Shown piece after piece: positions 1-11,708 of a stretch of DNA of 64,000 nucleotides (positions are counted from its first letter, which is position 1; every line of letters begins with the position of its first letter). Source of the DNA: Macrostomum hystrix. Taxonomy: Eukaryota > Platyhelminthes > Macrostomidae. Under the pieces are notes generated by a model. It was given only the letters and a program-made list of their open reading frames with translations, did not search any database and had not been told where the DNA came from. Position numbers and translations under genes: made by a program. The stretch spans positions 496,001 to 560,000 of the forward strand of contig CATNEN010000025.1 of assembly GCA_950097015.1 (NCBI GenBank), written 5' to 3'.

Positions 1-1
1 G

Positions 2-820
2 CTTAGCCTAGGCGCCAACGTCTGGTACCTGGTGCTGTTCGAATGCCGGCTGATGTCATTCGGCGGCCGCGGCTGGCTGCCCGCCGTCCAGCTGCCCGTC
101 ATGCTCACCGAGGAGCCCGACATCGCGCACGCCCTGTTCGCCCTGTCCGCCCTCACTGGCGTCCTGCCGTTGGCCTGCGTGGTGCGCAGCCTCTTCCACT
201 TGCACAACTGCAGCTGCCGCCGCTGCCGCCAGCTGGCAGGTCGCAGCGAGGCCGAAGTCTTTGTCCCGGCTTCGGCCGCGGCAGCCGTCGCCACGCATCG
301 CGCCAGTCAACGACTTCGACTGGCCGCCTGCCTAGCTGCCGCCCACTGCCTCACCCTGCCGAGCTCACTCGGCGGCGCTGGACGCCTCTTGGCCGATCGC
401 TGGCTGCTGAACCCCGGCGGACCTAGCGGCGCTTCATTGGTGGCCTTCTGGCTAGCCGAGTCGCTGTGCCTGACCCTGGCTCTGTCTCTGAAGCCGGCCA
501 TCTGCCTGCTGATGTTGCCGGACCTGCGCCAGCGGGACTCCACTGGCGAAGTGTCGGCCGGCATCGTCAAACCAGCCGCCGCTGCTTCAGTTGCCGCAGC
601 CAGAGCCGCGGCTGGCCGCAGCAGTGGCTCGAGCGCGCCGGCCCATGTGATTGTCGAATCCGGGGGAGACATCGGCGACAGTCGCGAGCTGGTCCGCAGC
701 GCTGGCGGCGGCAGCCGGCTGGCCTTTCCCTCGGCCGGATTGTCCGACAGCAGCAGCTTCGCCGAGCTGGACCTCCAGCTGGGACAGGTTGGCTCGCCAT
801 CTGACAGTCTGGCAGGCTGA
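2..820 (+). CDS. C-terminal exon of a rhodopsin-like 7TM receptor (partial)
   Basis: The frame is open from base 2 to a TGA at 818-820, so this is the 3' end of a gene that starts before the window. Three strongly hydrophobic segments fit TM5, TM6 and TM7: DIAHALFALSALTGVLPLAC, then RLRLAACLAAAHCLTLP, then LVAFWLAESLCLTLALSL followed by KPAICLLMLPDLR. The last stretch sits where rhodopsin-like receptors carry NPxxY and helix 8, but the Asn and Tyr are not conserved. A Ser/Ala-rich tail of roughly 90 residues follows. The segment between TM5 and TM6 has a Cys cluster (CSCRRC). Receptor class and ligand cannot be told. A non-GPCR multi-pass protein is possible. The 5' splice border is not visible. 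Confidence 0.5.
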   Translation, partial: LSLGANVWYLVLFECRLMSFGGRGWLPAVQLPVMLTEEPDIAHALFALSALTGVLPLACVVRSLFHLHNCSCRRCRQLAGRSEAEVFVPASAAAAVATHRASQRLRLAACLAAAHCLTLPSSLGGAGRLLADRWLLNPGGPSGASLVAFWLAESLCLTLALSLKPAICLLMLPDLRQRDSTGEVSAGIVKPAAAASVAAARAAAGRSSGSSAPAHVIVESGGDIGDSRELVRSAGGGSRLAFPSAGLSDSSSFAELDLQLGQVGSPSDSLAG

Positions 821-1225
821 GAGGATGCCGCATTCACAGTGTTTTACAGCTACAGTCATTATGTCTTCAAGTTTTTTGCACTTTCTTCGTAGCATACTTC
901 ACCAGGTAGTTTTTGCCCGAATTATATATAATTCTGCATCCCCGATCGCCATCTGCAGTTTTATCCTCAATTTATCATGTGATTATAGCTTTAAAACGAG
1001 TTTCATATTATTCGAATCTGTTCACTGAGATACTGCCTGGAATTTAAAATTCTATTGTATCGAAAAATCAAAAATCCATTTGCCGTATAGCCCGTCATTA
1101 TGAGCAGTGATGAGCCTGCTCAAGCTTATTATTGTGATCTCCTGAACCTCATGACATTCATGAACTGCATTTTTCGGCCTAACATCATTTTGCCATTCTT
1201 ATCTTGCCATCGAGATAATAGTACG
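821..1225. other. 3' flank of the 7TM gene
   Basis: AT-rich after the GC-rich exon. I see no gene and no clear AATAAA signal here. Confidence 0.4.
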
Positions 1226-3393
1226 AGTGAGCGGACAGAGGAGGTAGATGGGCGAGAGCGGACAGAACTAGAGACAGATGGGAGAGAGCGGACAGAGGAG
1301 AAGGATGGGAGAGAGCGGACAGAGGAGACAGATGGGAGAGAGCGGACAGAGGAGGTAGTTGGGAGAGAGCGGACAGAGGAGACAGATGGGAGAGAGCGGA
1401 CAGAGGAGACAGATGGGAGAGAGCGGACAGAGGAGACAGATGGGAGAGAGCGGACAGAGGAGACAGATGGGAGAGAGCGGACAGAGGAGACAGATGGGAG
1501 AGAGCGGACAGAAGAGACAGATGGGAGAGAGCGGACAGAGGAGACAGATGGGAGAGAGCGGACAGAGGAGACAGATGGGAGAGAGCGGACAGAGGAGACA
1601 GATGGGAGAGAGCGGACAGAGGAGACAGATGGGAGAGAGCGGACAGAGGAGACAGATGGGAGAGAGCGGACAGAGGAGACAGATGGGAGAGAGCGGACAG
1701 AGGAGGTAGATGGGCGAGAGCGGACAGAACTAGAGACAGATGGGAGAGAGCGGACAGAGGAGGTAGATGGGCGAGAGCGGACAGAACTAGAGACAGATGG
1801 GAGAGAGCGGACAGAGGAGAAGGATGGGAGAGAGCGGACAGAGGAGGTAGTTGGGAGAGAGCGGACAGAGGAGACAGATGGGAGAGAGCGGACAGAGGAG
1901 ACAGATGGGAGAGAGCGGACAGAGGAGACAGATGGGAGAGAGCGGACAGAGGAGACAGATGGGAGAGAGCGGACAGAAGAGACAGATGGGAGAGGGCGGA
2001 CAGAGGAGACAGATGGGAGAGAGCGGACAGAAGAGACAGATGGGAGAGAGCGGACAGAGGAGACAGATGGGAGAGAGCGGACAGAGGAGACAGATGGGAG
2101 AGAGCGGACAGAGGAGACAGATGGGAGAGAGCGGACAGAGGAGACAGATGGGAGAGAGCGGACAGAGGAGACAGATGGGAGAGAGCGGACAGAGGAGACA
2201 GATGGGAGAGAGCGGACAGAGGAGACAGATGGGAGAGAGCGGACAGAGGAGACAGATGGGAGAGAGCGGACAGAAGAGACAGATGGGAGAGAGCGGACAG
2301 AAGAGACAGATGGGAGAGAGCGGACAGAGGAGACAGATGGGAGAGAGCGGACAGAGGAGACAGATGGGAGAGAGCGGACAGAGAAGACAGATGGGAGAGA
2401 GCGGACAGAAGAGACAGATGGGAGAGAGCGGACAGAGGAGACAGATGGGAGAGAGCGGACAGAGGAGAAGGATGGGAGAGAGCGGACAGAAGAGACAGAT
2501 GGGAGAGAGCGGACAGAGGAGACAGATGGGAGAGAGCGGACAGAGGAGACAGATGGGAGAGAGCGGACAGAAGAGACAGATGGGAGAGAGCGGACAGAGG
2601 AGACAGATGGGAGAGAGCGGACAGAGGAGACAGATGGGAGAGAGCGGACAGAAGAGACAGATGGGAGAGAGCGGACAGAGGAGACAGATGGGAGAGAGCG
2701 GACAGAGGAGACAGATGGGAGAGAGCGGACAGAGGAGACAGATGGGAGAGAGCGGACAGAAGAGACAGATGGGAGAGAGCGGACAGAGGAGACAGATGGG
2801 AGAGAGCGGACAGAGGAGACAGATGGGAGAGAGCGGACAGAGAAGACAGATGGGAGAGAGCGGACAGAAGAGACAGATGGGAGAGAGCGGACAGAGGAGA
2901 CAGATGGGAGAGAGCGGACAGAGGAGAAGGATGGGAGAGAGCGGACAGAAGAGACAGATGGGAGAGAGCGGACAGAGGAGACAGATGGGAGAGAGCGGAC
3001 AGAGGAGACAGATGGGAGAGAGCGGACAGAAGAGACAGATGGGAGAGAGCGGACAGAAGAGACAGATGGGAGAGAGCGGACAGAGGAGACAGATGGGAGA
3101 GAGCGGACAGAAGAGACAGATGGGAGAGAGCGGACAGAGGAGACAGATGGGAGAGAGCGGACAGAGAAGACAGATGGGAGAGAGCGGACAGAAGAGACAG
3201 ATGGGAGAGAGCGGACAGAGGAGACAGATGGGAGAGAGCGGACAGAGGAGACAGATGGGAGAGAGCGGACAGAGGAGACAGATGGGAGAGAGCGGACAGA
3301 GGAGACAGATGGGAGAGAGCGGACAGAGGAGACAGATGGGAGAGAGCGGACAGAGGAGACAGATGGGAGAGAGCGGACAGAGGAGACAGATGG
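1226..3393. repeat. 27-bp minisatellite, about 80 copies
   Basis: Tandem 27-bp unit with core GGGAGAGAGCGGACAGAGGA followed by GACAGAT. The unit is purine-rich on the plus strand, has no stop codon in several frames and is divisible by three. Long ORFs therefore run through it on both strands (plus-strand TDGRERTEE repeats, minus-strand VRSLPSVSS repeats). Marker variants (GAGAAGGAT, GGTAGTTGGG, GAGAAGACAG) recur at spacings that are multiples of 27, showing block duplication inside the array. I treat the ORFs as a by-product of the repeat, not as genes. Confidence 0.95.
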
Positions 3394-4778
3394 ACCGAAT
3401 GAGTTCTCATCGAAAACGGCTGCCGCAGAATGTTTTCGCATTTGAGCTATTCGATCTCGAGTGCAGGCGCTCACAGATGGCCTCCGCAACCGCAGATTAA
3501 CGGGCCATGGGATTAGCTGGACAGATGGGGGGAGATTCGGAGTTAAATTCGAAGCGGGGAGTAAAACTGCGGGCGGCGGAGTCGGTTTCCAAGAGAAATC
3601 TCAGACCTGATAAATGGGAGAACTCACGTCACGGAGAGAGCAGGAAACTATATGGCAGAGATGGCTCAAAATTTCTGTCACGTATTTTATCTATGAGATT
3701 GTGGGCGAGTCTTGAAGGGCCTATAAAATTAGACTAACAAAACGATAGAATTTTTAAGCGCTCCAGTTGAACTATTTTCTATGGTTTGATGAATTAGTTA
3801 TTGCTGAAATTAAGCAGCTGTCTATGCTATCTCAATAAAATGCTTCTCAAATGTGAATTCAGTAGGCAATGTCTTATTCAATGTCAATGAAAATCAGCTA
3901 ACAGCATGGACTTCTGAATCATAGCATCTGGGACTCGTCAGTTCGTGTTATGACTCTGGTCCCTGGCTAGGGTTGTCATTTCCAGCCCTAATATTGACGC
4001 TTGCTACGAATGCCCAGCTCGCCTCAGTAACAAAGCCATCCTGAGCATTCTTGGGCTCGAGCTACATTTGGAGCTCAATGTAAAAGGGCCGGAAAAGTGT
4101 CGCTAATACTCGTACATCACTGTGGATTGCAGGTCGGACAAGAGAGAGAGAGGAAAAGGCCCGCAGGAAACAGCAGAGAATGAATTGCTAGCTGCTGCAG
4201 CTTCGTTAGCGCAGAAAGGTTTTGTACGGCTTCAGAAATACGCGCCTCTGATGTAGAGCAAGAGAGACTGCGTGGGAGAGCCCAGAGAGAGATGGAGGTA
4301 TGGCTCACTAGCTAAGTAACAGCCAGGTAAATCACTTTAGCATACCTGGCGTAGCTAGCAAATCAGCAGCAGCAGCGAGGCAACGCGATAATAGTGCAAC
4401 TCGCAACGAACAAGGGCGCTACGCTCCTATCTGAATGCTGACTGATCTCCGATATCAAAGCATCTGCTTGAGCAGTCTCGTTTGAGTTGTTGCTCGGAAT
4501 TTCAGCATTTTTGCTGCTAGCCAGGATTAAGTGATTGAATTCTAGGATTAGCTTCTAAAGTAAATATGCGTGCAAAGAAAATTCCTAATAAGGGCGAAAC
4601 GACAACTCCAATTAGGTCTGGGACAAAATGTTTGTAAATTAACGCACTCAATTAGCAAAAACAACTGCAAAAAACCATTAACAACATCAACCTGAAAGAT
4701 TTAGTCTCTTCATCAGTGAAAGTTTACCTTTAAATATTGTCACGATATAGCACATCATTCCTCTTATGACGAAATTTT
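3394..4778. other. Non-coding stretch between two arrays
   Basis: Unique-looking sequence that becomes AT-rich toward its right end. No ORF with family features, RNA gene or paired inverted repeat was seen. Confidence 0.4.
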
Positions 4779-7700
4779 AATTAGTTTCAAATCTTATCTT
4801 GAATCAGTTTCAAATCTCATCTTGAACCAGTCTCAAATCTCATCTTGAACTAATCTCAAATCTCATCTTGAACTAATCTCAAATCTCACCTTGAACTAAT
4901 CTCAAATCTCACCTTGAAATAATCTCAAATCTCATCTTGAACTAATCTCAAATCTCATCTTAAATCAGTTTCAAATCTCATCTTGAACCAGTCTCAAATC
5001 TCACCTTGAATCAGTCTCAAATCTCATCTTGAACTAATCTCAAATCTCACCTTGAACTAATCTCAAATCTCATCTTGAACTAATCTCAAATCTCATCTTG
5101 AAGCAGTCTCAAATCTCATCTTGAATCAGTCTCAAATCTCACCTTGAATCAGTCTCAAATCTCACCTTGAACTAATCTCAAATCTCATCTTGAACTAATC
5201 TCAAATCTCATCTTGAACTAATCTCAAATCTCAAATCTCATCTTGAATCAGTCGCAAATCTCATCTTGAACTAATCTCAAACCTCACCTTGAACTAATCT
5301 CAAATCTCACCTTGAACTAATCTCAAACCTCATCTTGAACTAATCTAAAATCTCATCTTGAACTAATCTCAAATCTCAAATCTCATCTTGAATCAGTCGC
5401 AAATCTCATCTTGAACTAATCTCAAACCTCACCTTGAACTAATCTCAAATCTCACCTCGAACTAATCTCAAATCTCACCTTGAACTAATCTCAAACCTCA
5501 TCTTGAACTAATCTAAAATCTCATCTTGAACTAATCTCAAATCTCAAATCTCATCTTGAATCAGTCGCAAATCTCATCTTGAACTAATCTCAAACCTCAC
5601 CTTGAACTAATCTCAAATCTCACCTCGAACTAATCTCAAATCTCACCTTGAACTAATCTCAAATCTCATCTTGAACTAATCTCAAATCTCATCTTGAAGC
5701 AGTCTCAAATCTCATCTTGAATCAGTCTCAAATCTCACCTTGAATCAGTCTCAAATCTCACCTTGAACTAATCTCAAATCTCATCTTGAACTAATCTCAA
5801 ATCTCATCTTGAACTAATCTCAAATCTCAAATCTCATCTTGAATCAGTCGCAAATCTCATCTTGAACTAATCTCAAACCTCACCTTGAACTAATCTCAAA
5901 TCTCACCTTGAACTAATCTCAAACCTCATCTTGAACTAATCTAAAATCTCATCTTGAACTAATCTCAAATCTCAAATCTCATCTTGAATCAGTCGCAAAT
6001 CTCATCTTGAACTAATCTCAAACCTCACCTTGAACTAATCTCAAATCTCACCTCGAACTAATCTCAAATCTCACCTTGAACTAATCTCAAACCTCATCTT
6101 GAACTAATCTAAAATCTCATCTTGAACTAATCTCAAATCTCAAATCTCATCTTGAATCAGTCGCAAATCTCATCTTGAACTAATCTCAAACCTCACCTTG
6201 AACTAATCTCAAATCTCACCTTGAACTAATCTCAAATCTCACCTTGAACTAATCTCAAACCTCATCTTGAACTAATCTCAAATCTCACCTTGAACTAATC
6301 TCAAATCTCACCTTGAACTAATCTCAAACCTCATCTTGAACTAATCTCAAATCTCATCTTGAACTAATCTCAAATCTCACCTTGAACTAATCTCAAATCT
6401 CAAATCTCATCTTGAATCAGTCGCAAATCTCATCTTGAACTAATCTCAAATCTCACCTTGAACTAATCTCAAATCTCACCTTGAACTAATCTCAAATCTC
6501 ACCTTGAACTAATCTCAAATCTCAAATCTCATCTTGAATCAGTCTCAAATCTCACCTTGAACTAATCTCAAATCTCACCTTGAATCAGTCTCAAATCTCA
6601 CCTTGAACTAATCTCAAATCTCACCTTGAACTAATCTCAAATCTCACCTTGAACTAATCTCAAATCTCACCTTGAACTAATCTCAAATCTCAAATCTCAT
6701 CTTGAATCAGTCTCAAATCTCACCTTGAACTAATCTCAAATCTCACCTTGAATCAGTCTCAAACCTCACCTTGAACTAATCTCAAATCTCAAATCTCATC
6801 TTGAACCAGTCTCAAATCTCACCTTGAACTAATCTCAAATCTCACCTTGAACTAATCTCAAATCTCATCGTGAACTAATCTCAAATCTCATATTGAACTA
6901 ATCTCAAATCTCATCTTGAATCAGTCCCAAATCTCATCTTGAACTAATCTGAAATCTCACCTTGAACTAATCTCAAATCTCACCTTGAACTAATCTCAAA
7001 TCTCAAATCTCATCTTGAATCAGTCGCAAATCTCATCTTGAACTAATCTCAAATCTCACCTTGAACTAATCTCAAATCTCAAATCTCATCTTGAATCAGT
7101 CCCAAATCTCTTCGTGAACTAATCTCAAATCTCATCTTGAACTAATCTCAAATCTCATCTTGAACTAATCTCAAATCTCATCTTGAACTAATCTCAAATC
7201 TCAAATCTCATCTTGAATCAGTCTCAAATCTCACCTTGAACTAATCTCAAATCTCACCTTGAATCAGTCTCAAATCTCACCTTGAACTAATCTCAAACCT
7301 CACCTTGAACTAATCTCAAAGCTCATCTTGAACTAATCTCAAATCTCATCTTGAATCAGTCTCAAATCTCACCTTGAATCAGTCTCAAATCTCACCTTGA
7401 ATAAGTCTCAAATCTCACCTTGAATCAGTCTCAAATCTCATATTGAATCAGTCTCAGATCTCATCTTGAACCAGTCTCAAATCTCACCTTGAACTAATCT
7501 CAAATCTCACCTTGAACTAATCTCAAATCTCAAATCTCATCTTGAATCAGTCTCATATCTCATATTGAATCAGTCTCAAATCTCACCTCGAACTAATCTC
7601 AAATCTCAAATCTCATCTTGAATCAGTCTCAAATCTCATCTTGAACTAATCTCAAATCTCATATTGAACTAATCTCAAATCTCATCTTGAATCAGTCTCA

Positions 7701-8127
7701 AATCTTATCTTGAACTAATCTCAAATCTCACCTCGAACTAATCTCAAATCTCAAATCTCATCTTGAACTAATCTCAAATCTTATCTTGAATCAGTCTCAA
7801 ATCTCATCTTGAATCAGTCTCAAATCTCATCTTGAATCAGTCTCAAATCTCATCTTGAATCAGTCTCAAATCTCATCTTGAATCAGTCTCAAATCTCATT
7901 TTGAATCAGTCTCAAATCTCATCTTGAATCAGTCTCAAATCTTATCTTGAACTAATCTCAAATCTCACCTCGAACTAATCTCAAATCTCAAATCTCATCT
8001 TGAACTAATCTCAAATCTCATCTTGAATCAGTCTCAAATCTCATCTTGAATCAGTCTCAAATCTCATCTTGAATCAGTCTCAAATCTCACCTTGAATCAG
8101 TCTCAAATCCCATCTTGAATCAGTCTG
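4779..8127. repeat. 23-bp minisatellite, about 140 copies
   Basis: Tandem 23-bp unit built from TTGAACTAATCTCAAATCTC plus A(T/C)C. There are two interleaved sub-types, AACTAATCT and AATCAGTCT. Many units carry an extra 7-bp AAATCTC, giving a 30-bp variant. Longer blocks with the same variant order recur around 5.2-6.2 kb, which indicates segmental duplication. No coding potential. Confidence 0.95.
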
Positions 8128-8202
8128 ACAGACTTAACATATGAAAATCTCTCAGCTGACAATGGTGTGTAATATTATGAATAGGATATTAGTGCTGAAT
8201 TG

Positions 8203-8432
8203 AAATGAAGGCGCGGGTTGGAACCCGGATGCAGGACAGCCTGTGTCCTGTCAACCAGACCCGACCAAACAAGCCATTTCCAAATTAAGGCAATACGCCG
8301 ACCGGACGAACACAATGGCCTCGAGAGCCGAATTCTGACGTCAATTATGCTTCTAGGAAATGAGATAGGGGCGGATCTTAATATCCCAATCAGCTTCCCG
8401 AACTGAGGGGAATCAGAATGGCGCCTTCATTT
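8203..8432. mobile_element. MITE candidate with 12-bp terminal inverted repeats
   Basis: A 230-bp segment starts with AAATGAAGGCGC (8203-8214) and ends with its exact reverse complement GCGCCTTCATTT (8421-8432). The interior is more GC-rich than the flanks and has no ORF of note. The flanks AGTGCT and AGTACT are only similar, so a target-site duplication is not proven. The size and termini suit a small non-autonomous DNA transposon. The superfamily is unknown. Confidence 0.45.
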
Positions 8433-8573
8433 AGTACTAGTTTAGCTTTTGTTAATTAACTCCTTTTCTGAAGACGCTCAGATTTTCTTTAACTTGATAG
8501 CTATTTGTTATTAGTTTGAGAAATCCTAATATACAAGTGAGCCTGAGCCTTTAAGCTTGGTGACAAGCTCGGT

Positions 8574-9486
8574 CACACTTACAAGTGAGACTCAAGCCAG
8601 TATCTCCCACTTACAGGTGAGACTCAAGCCAGTATCTCCCACTTACAGGTGAGACTCAAGCCAGTATCTCACACTTACAGGTGAGACTGAAGCCAGTATC
8701 TCCCACTTACAGGTGAGACTCAAGCCAGTATCTCCCACTTACAGGTGAGACTCAAGCCAGTATCTCACACTTACAGGTGAGACTGAAGCCAGTATCTCCC
8801 ACTTACAGGTGAGACTCAAGCCAGTATCTCCCACTTACAGGTGAGACTGAAGCCAGTATCTCCCACTTACAGGTGAGACTGAAGCCAGTATCTCCCACTT
8901 ACAGGTGAGACTCAAGCCAGCATCTCACACTTACAGGTGAGACTGAAGCCAGTATCTCACACTTACAGGTGAGACTCAAGCCAGTATCTCACACTTACAG
9001 GTGAGACTCAAGCCAGTATCTCACACTTACAGGTGAGACTCAAGCCAGTATCTCATACTTACAGGTGAGACTCAAGCCAGTATCTCACACTTAAAGGTGA
9101 GACTCAAGCCAGTATCTCATACTTACAGGTGAGACTCAAGCCAGTATCTCACACTTACAGGTGAGACTCAAGCCAGTATCTCCCACTTACAGGTGAGACT
9201 CAAGCCAGTATCTCATACTTACAGGTGAGACTCAAGCCAGTATCTCACACTTACAGGTGAGACTCAAGCCAGTATCTCATACTTACAGGTGAGACTCAAG
9301 ACAGTATCTCATACTTACAGGTGAGACTCAAGCCAGTATCTCACACTTACAGGTGAGACTCAAGCCAGTATCTCACACTTACAGGTGAGAATCAAGCCAG
9401 TATCTCACACTTACAGGTGAGAATCAAGCCAGTATCTCACACTTACAGGTGAGAATCAAGCCAGTATCTCACACTTACAGGTGAGG
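8574..9486. repeat. 32-bp minisatellite carrying splice-like motifs
   Basis: About 28 tandem copies of a 32-bp unit containing TTACAGGTGAGACTCAAGCC and AGTATCTCACAC. Nearly every unit contains CAG-GTGAG, a perfect 5' splice donor consensus. The upstream CACTTACAG also looks acceptor-like. No exon was recognised next to it. Confidence 0.95.
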
Positions 9487-9584
9487 CTTGCTCCTGAGCG
9501 AACAGAATAGAGAAATAATAATAATATGACATTCAAGAGTTAATTCCTGAAAAATCAATCGCAGTCTGAGGCGATGAACTAGTG

Positions 9585-10378
9585 AAGCGGCATAGTGAAG
9601 CGGCATAGTGAAGCGGCATAGTGAAGCGGCATAGTGAAGCGGCATAGTGAAGCGGCATAGTGAAGCGCATAGTGAAGCGGCATAGTGAAGCGGCATAGTG
9701 AAGCGGCATAGTGAAGCGCATAGTGAAGCGGCATAGTGAAGCGGCATAGTGAAGCGCATAGTGAAGCGGCATAGTGAAGCGGCATAGTGAAGCGGCATAG
9801 TGAAGCGCATAGTGAAGCGGCATAGTGAAGCGGCATAGTGAAGCGGCATAGTGAAGCGGCATAGTGAAGCGGCATAGTGAAGCGGCGTAGTGAAGCGGCA
9901 TAGTGAAGCGGCATAGTGAAGCGGCATAGTGAAGCGGCATAGTGAAGCGGCATAGTGAAGCGGCATAGTGAAGTGGCATAGTGAAGTGGCATAGTGAAGT
10001 GGCATAGTGAAGCGGCATAGTGAAGCGGCATAGTGAAGCGTCATAGTGAAGCGGAATAGTGAAGCGGAATAGTGAAGCGGCATAGTGAAGCGGCATAGTG
10101 AAGCGGCATAGTGAAGCGGCATAGTGAAGCGGCATAGTGAAGCGTCATAGTGAAGCGGAATAGTGAAGCGGAATAGTGAAGCGGCATAGTGAAGCGGCAT
10201 AGTGAAGCGGCATAGTGAAGCGGCATAGTGAAGCTGCATAGTGAAGCGTCATAGTGAAGCGGAATAGTGAAGCGGAATAGTGAAGCGGAATAGTGAAGCG
10301 GAATAGTGAAGCGGCATAGTGAAGCGGCATAGTGAAGCGGCATAGTGAAGCGGCATAGTGAAGCGGCATAGTGAAGCT
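9585..10378. repeat. 13-bp minisatellite, about 60 copies
   Basis: Tandem GTGAAGCGGCATA with a few 12-bp units (AAGCGCATA) and point variants (CGTCATA, CGGAATA, GTGGCATA). Because three 13-bp units make 39 bp without a stop, the minus strand reads as long LHYAASLCRFTMP repeats in every frame. These are not considered genes. Confidence 0.95.
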
Positions 10379-10894
10379 TGTGAGAATTATGAAACGCAAG
10401 ACATGGAAGTGGCTGTGCGCAGGATTAAACAGTTTTAATTAATGAGTGCAACACACACAGAGGCCTCGGCGTTTTGTCTGTGAATTGTAAATTACGTTAA
10501 GGGAGAAAGCCTTTTCTGAGGCCGGCAAATGGACAGCAATTTTCCCTTGCTCCTAGAATGAAGCTCCTGCATTGATTCATATTTTTTGCTAGCAATTATC
10601 CCGTAGCACAGGCAAAAATGTCTAATCAATTCATTACAATTAGGAATAGAAACATTGCTTCAACTGCCGGCTGAAAAGCGACCAGACAGATCAAGACAGC
10701 GATTGCTAAATAAAGGCCTTATACTTTTACAGTAGGTAAAAAATCTGCAAAAACGTATTGCTTCTTGTTGTTCATTTCTACATAAATATCTCACAGCTCT
10801 TAGATTTGATCGTGTAGGTGAATCAAAAAGCTGATAGAGAATGTCAGTTTTCAATTGAAAATTTCGATAGACAAGGGGAAATGACTGTCTTATT
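10379..10894. other. Non-coding stretch
   Basis: No gene, RNA or repeat recognised. It is AT-rich in its second half, just left of a short array. Confidence 0.35.
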
Positions 10895-11063
10895 AGACAA
10901 CTGGCAACAAAATGAGAGTTCTGATAGACAACTGCATCTAAATGGCAGTTCTGATAGACAACTGGCATCTAAATGGCAGTTCTGATAGACAACTGGCATC
11001 TAAATGGCAGTTCTGATAGACAACTGGCATCTACATGGCAGTTCTGATAGATAACTGGCATTC
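10895..11063. repeat. 31-bp minisatellite, about five copies
   Basis: Short array of a 31-bp unit containing TTCTGATAGACAACTGGCAT and CTAAATGGCA. The first copies are diverged. It ends against the stop codon of the minus-strand exon that follows. Confidence 0.85.
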
Positions 11064-11707
11064 ATGCCGCTGATTCGATACTCAGGCGCAGTGCGAGGCA
11101 GCAGACTCTCAGGGCCTGAGCCAGTTGTCGTGTCAGTAACGCCGACATCGGCAGGCCGATCTCAGAGGCTGTCGACGATGCTTCCGCGCCCTTGGATCGC
11201 CGGGCGAGCCAATCGTTGACCAGCTGGCGCGCTTGAACTCCCGGCCAGTCGCAGCAGAGCCTCCAGCCAGGGTCCTCGGCGACTTCCTCGAACATTCTGG
11301 CAAGCGGGCGAGCCACTGCGGCTTCTATATGGTCGCCAATGCTGGCGATCTCGTCCCAGCGAGCCAGGAACGCCAGCGCCGGCCGACAGTCCGACTCCGG
11401 CAGGCCAGCGATGCCGACTATTCGGCGAAGCTCCGACAGGCTGCTGAGCGTCGTCGGCGCCTCCGGGCAGGTCACGGCGCACTTAAGGCGGCTCAGCGCG
11501 CGATCGAAGGCACCGGGGCCGCCGCTGGCATGCCAGTCGCGCTCGGCCAGCTGGTGGGCGCAGAGCTGGCGGCGGATTTGACGCGCCGTCGACTGCGTCG
11601 CCGCTAGACGCTGTCGAGGTGACATAGTTGAGTTCTCCGACAACTTTGGCGGCAGATGAGCCGTCATGGGAGGCGCAGGCGTCGGTGGCGGCTGCCAGGT
11701 GATCGGG
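11062..11707 (-). CDS. Terminal exon of an unrecognised protein, possibly helical TFIIS-N/IBD-like
   Basis: The minus-strand frame ends in TGA at 11062-11064. The most likely left border of the exon (transcript sense) is the acceptor TTGTGCAG at 11708-11710; CTGGCAG at 11692-11694 is an alternative. The product is GC-rich, Ala/Arg-rich and predicted helical, with segments such as AFDRALSRLKCAVTCPE, SLSELRRIVGIAGLPESD and ARQLVNDWLARRSKG. The spacing of Leu/Ala-rich helices and the LVNDWLARR end loosely recall TFIIS N-terminal or LEDGF IBD-type bundles. That is only a resemblance. Upstream exons were not found. The frame stays open into the neighbouring 57-bp array, but this is more likely repeat read-through than coding. 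Confidence 0.4.
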
Positions 11708-11708
11708 C

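Noticed and set aside
1100-3489. Long ORFs of about 550-790 codons on both strands over the 27-bp array
   Set aside because: All frames are open only because the unit is three-divisible and stop-free; no unique domain flanks the repeat and both strands are equally open.
4779-8127. CRISPR-like or centromere satellite
   Set aside because: No spacers; 23-bp unit with short variants is an ordinary minisatellite, and centromere function has no support.
8574-9486. CRISPR array
   Set aside because: Repeats are back to back without spacers and the DNA is eukaryotic.
9475-10399. Minus-strand LHYAASLCRFTMP repeat proteins
   Set aside because: Caused by a 13-bp repeat read in all frames; no start context or non-repeat domain.
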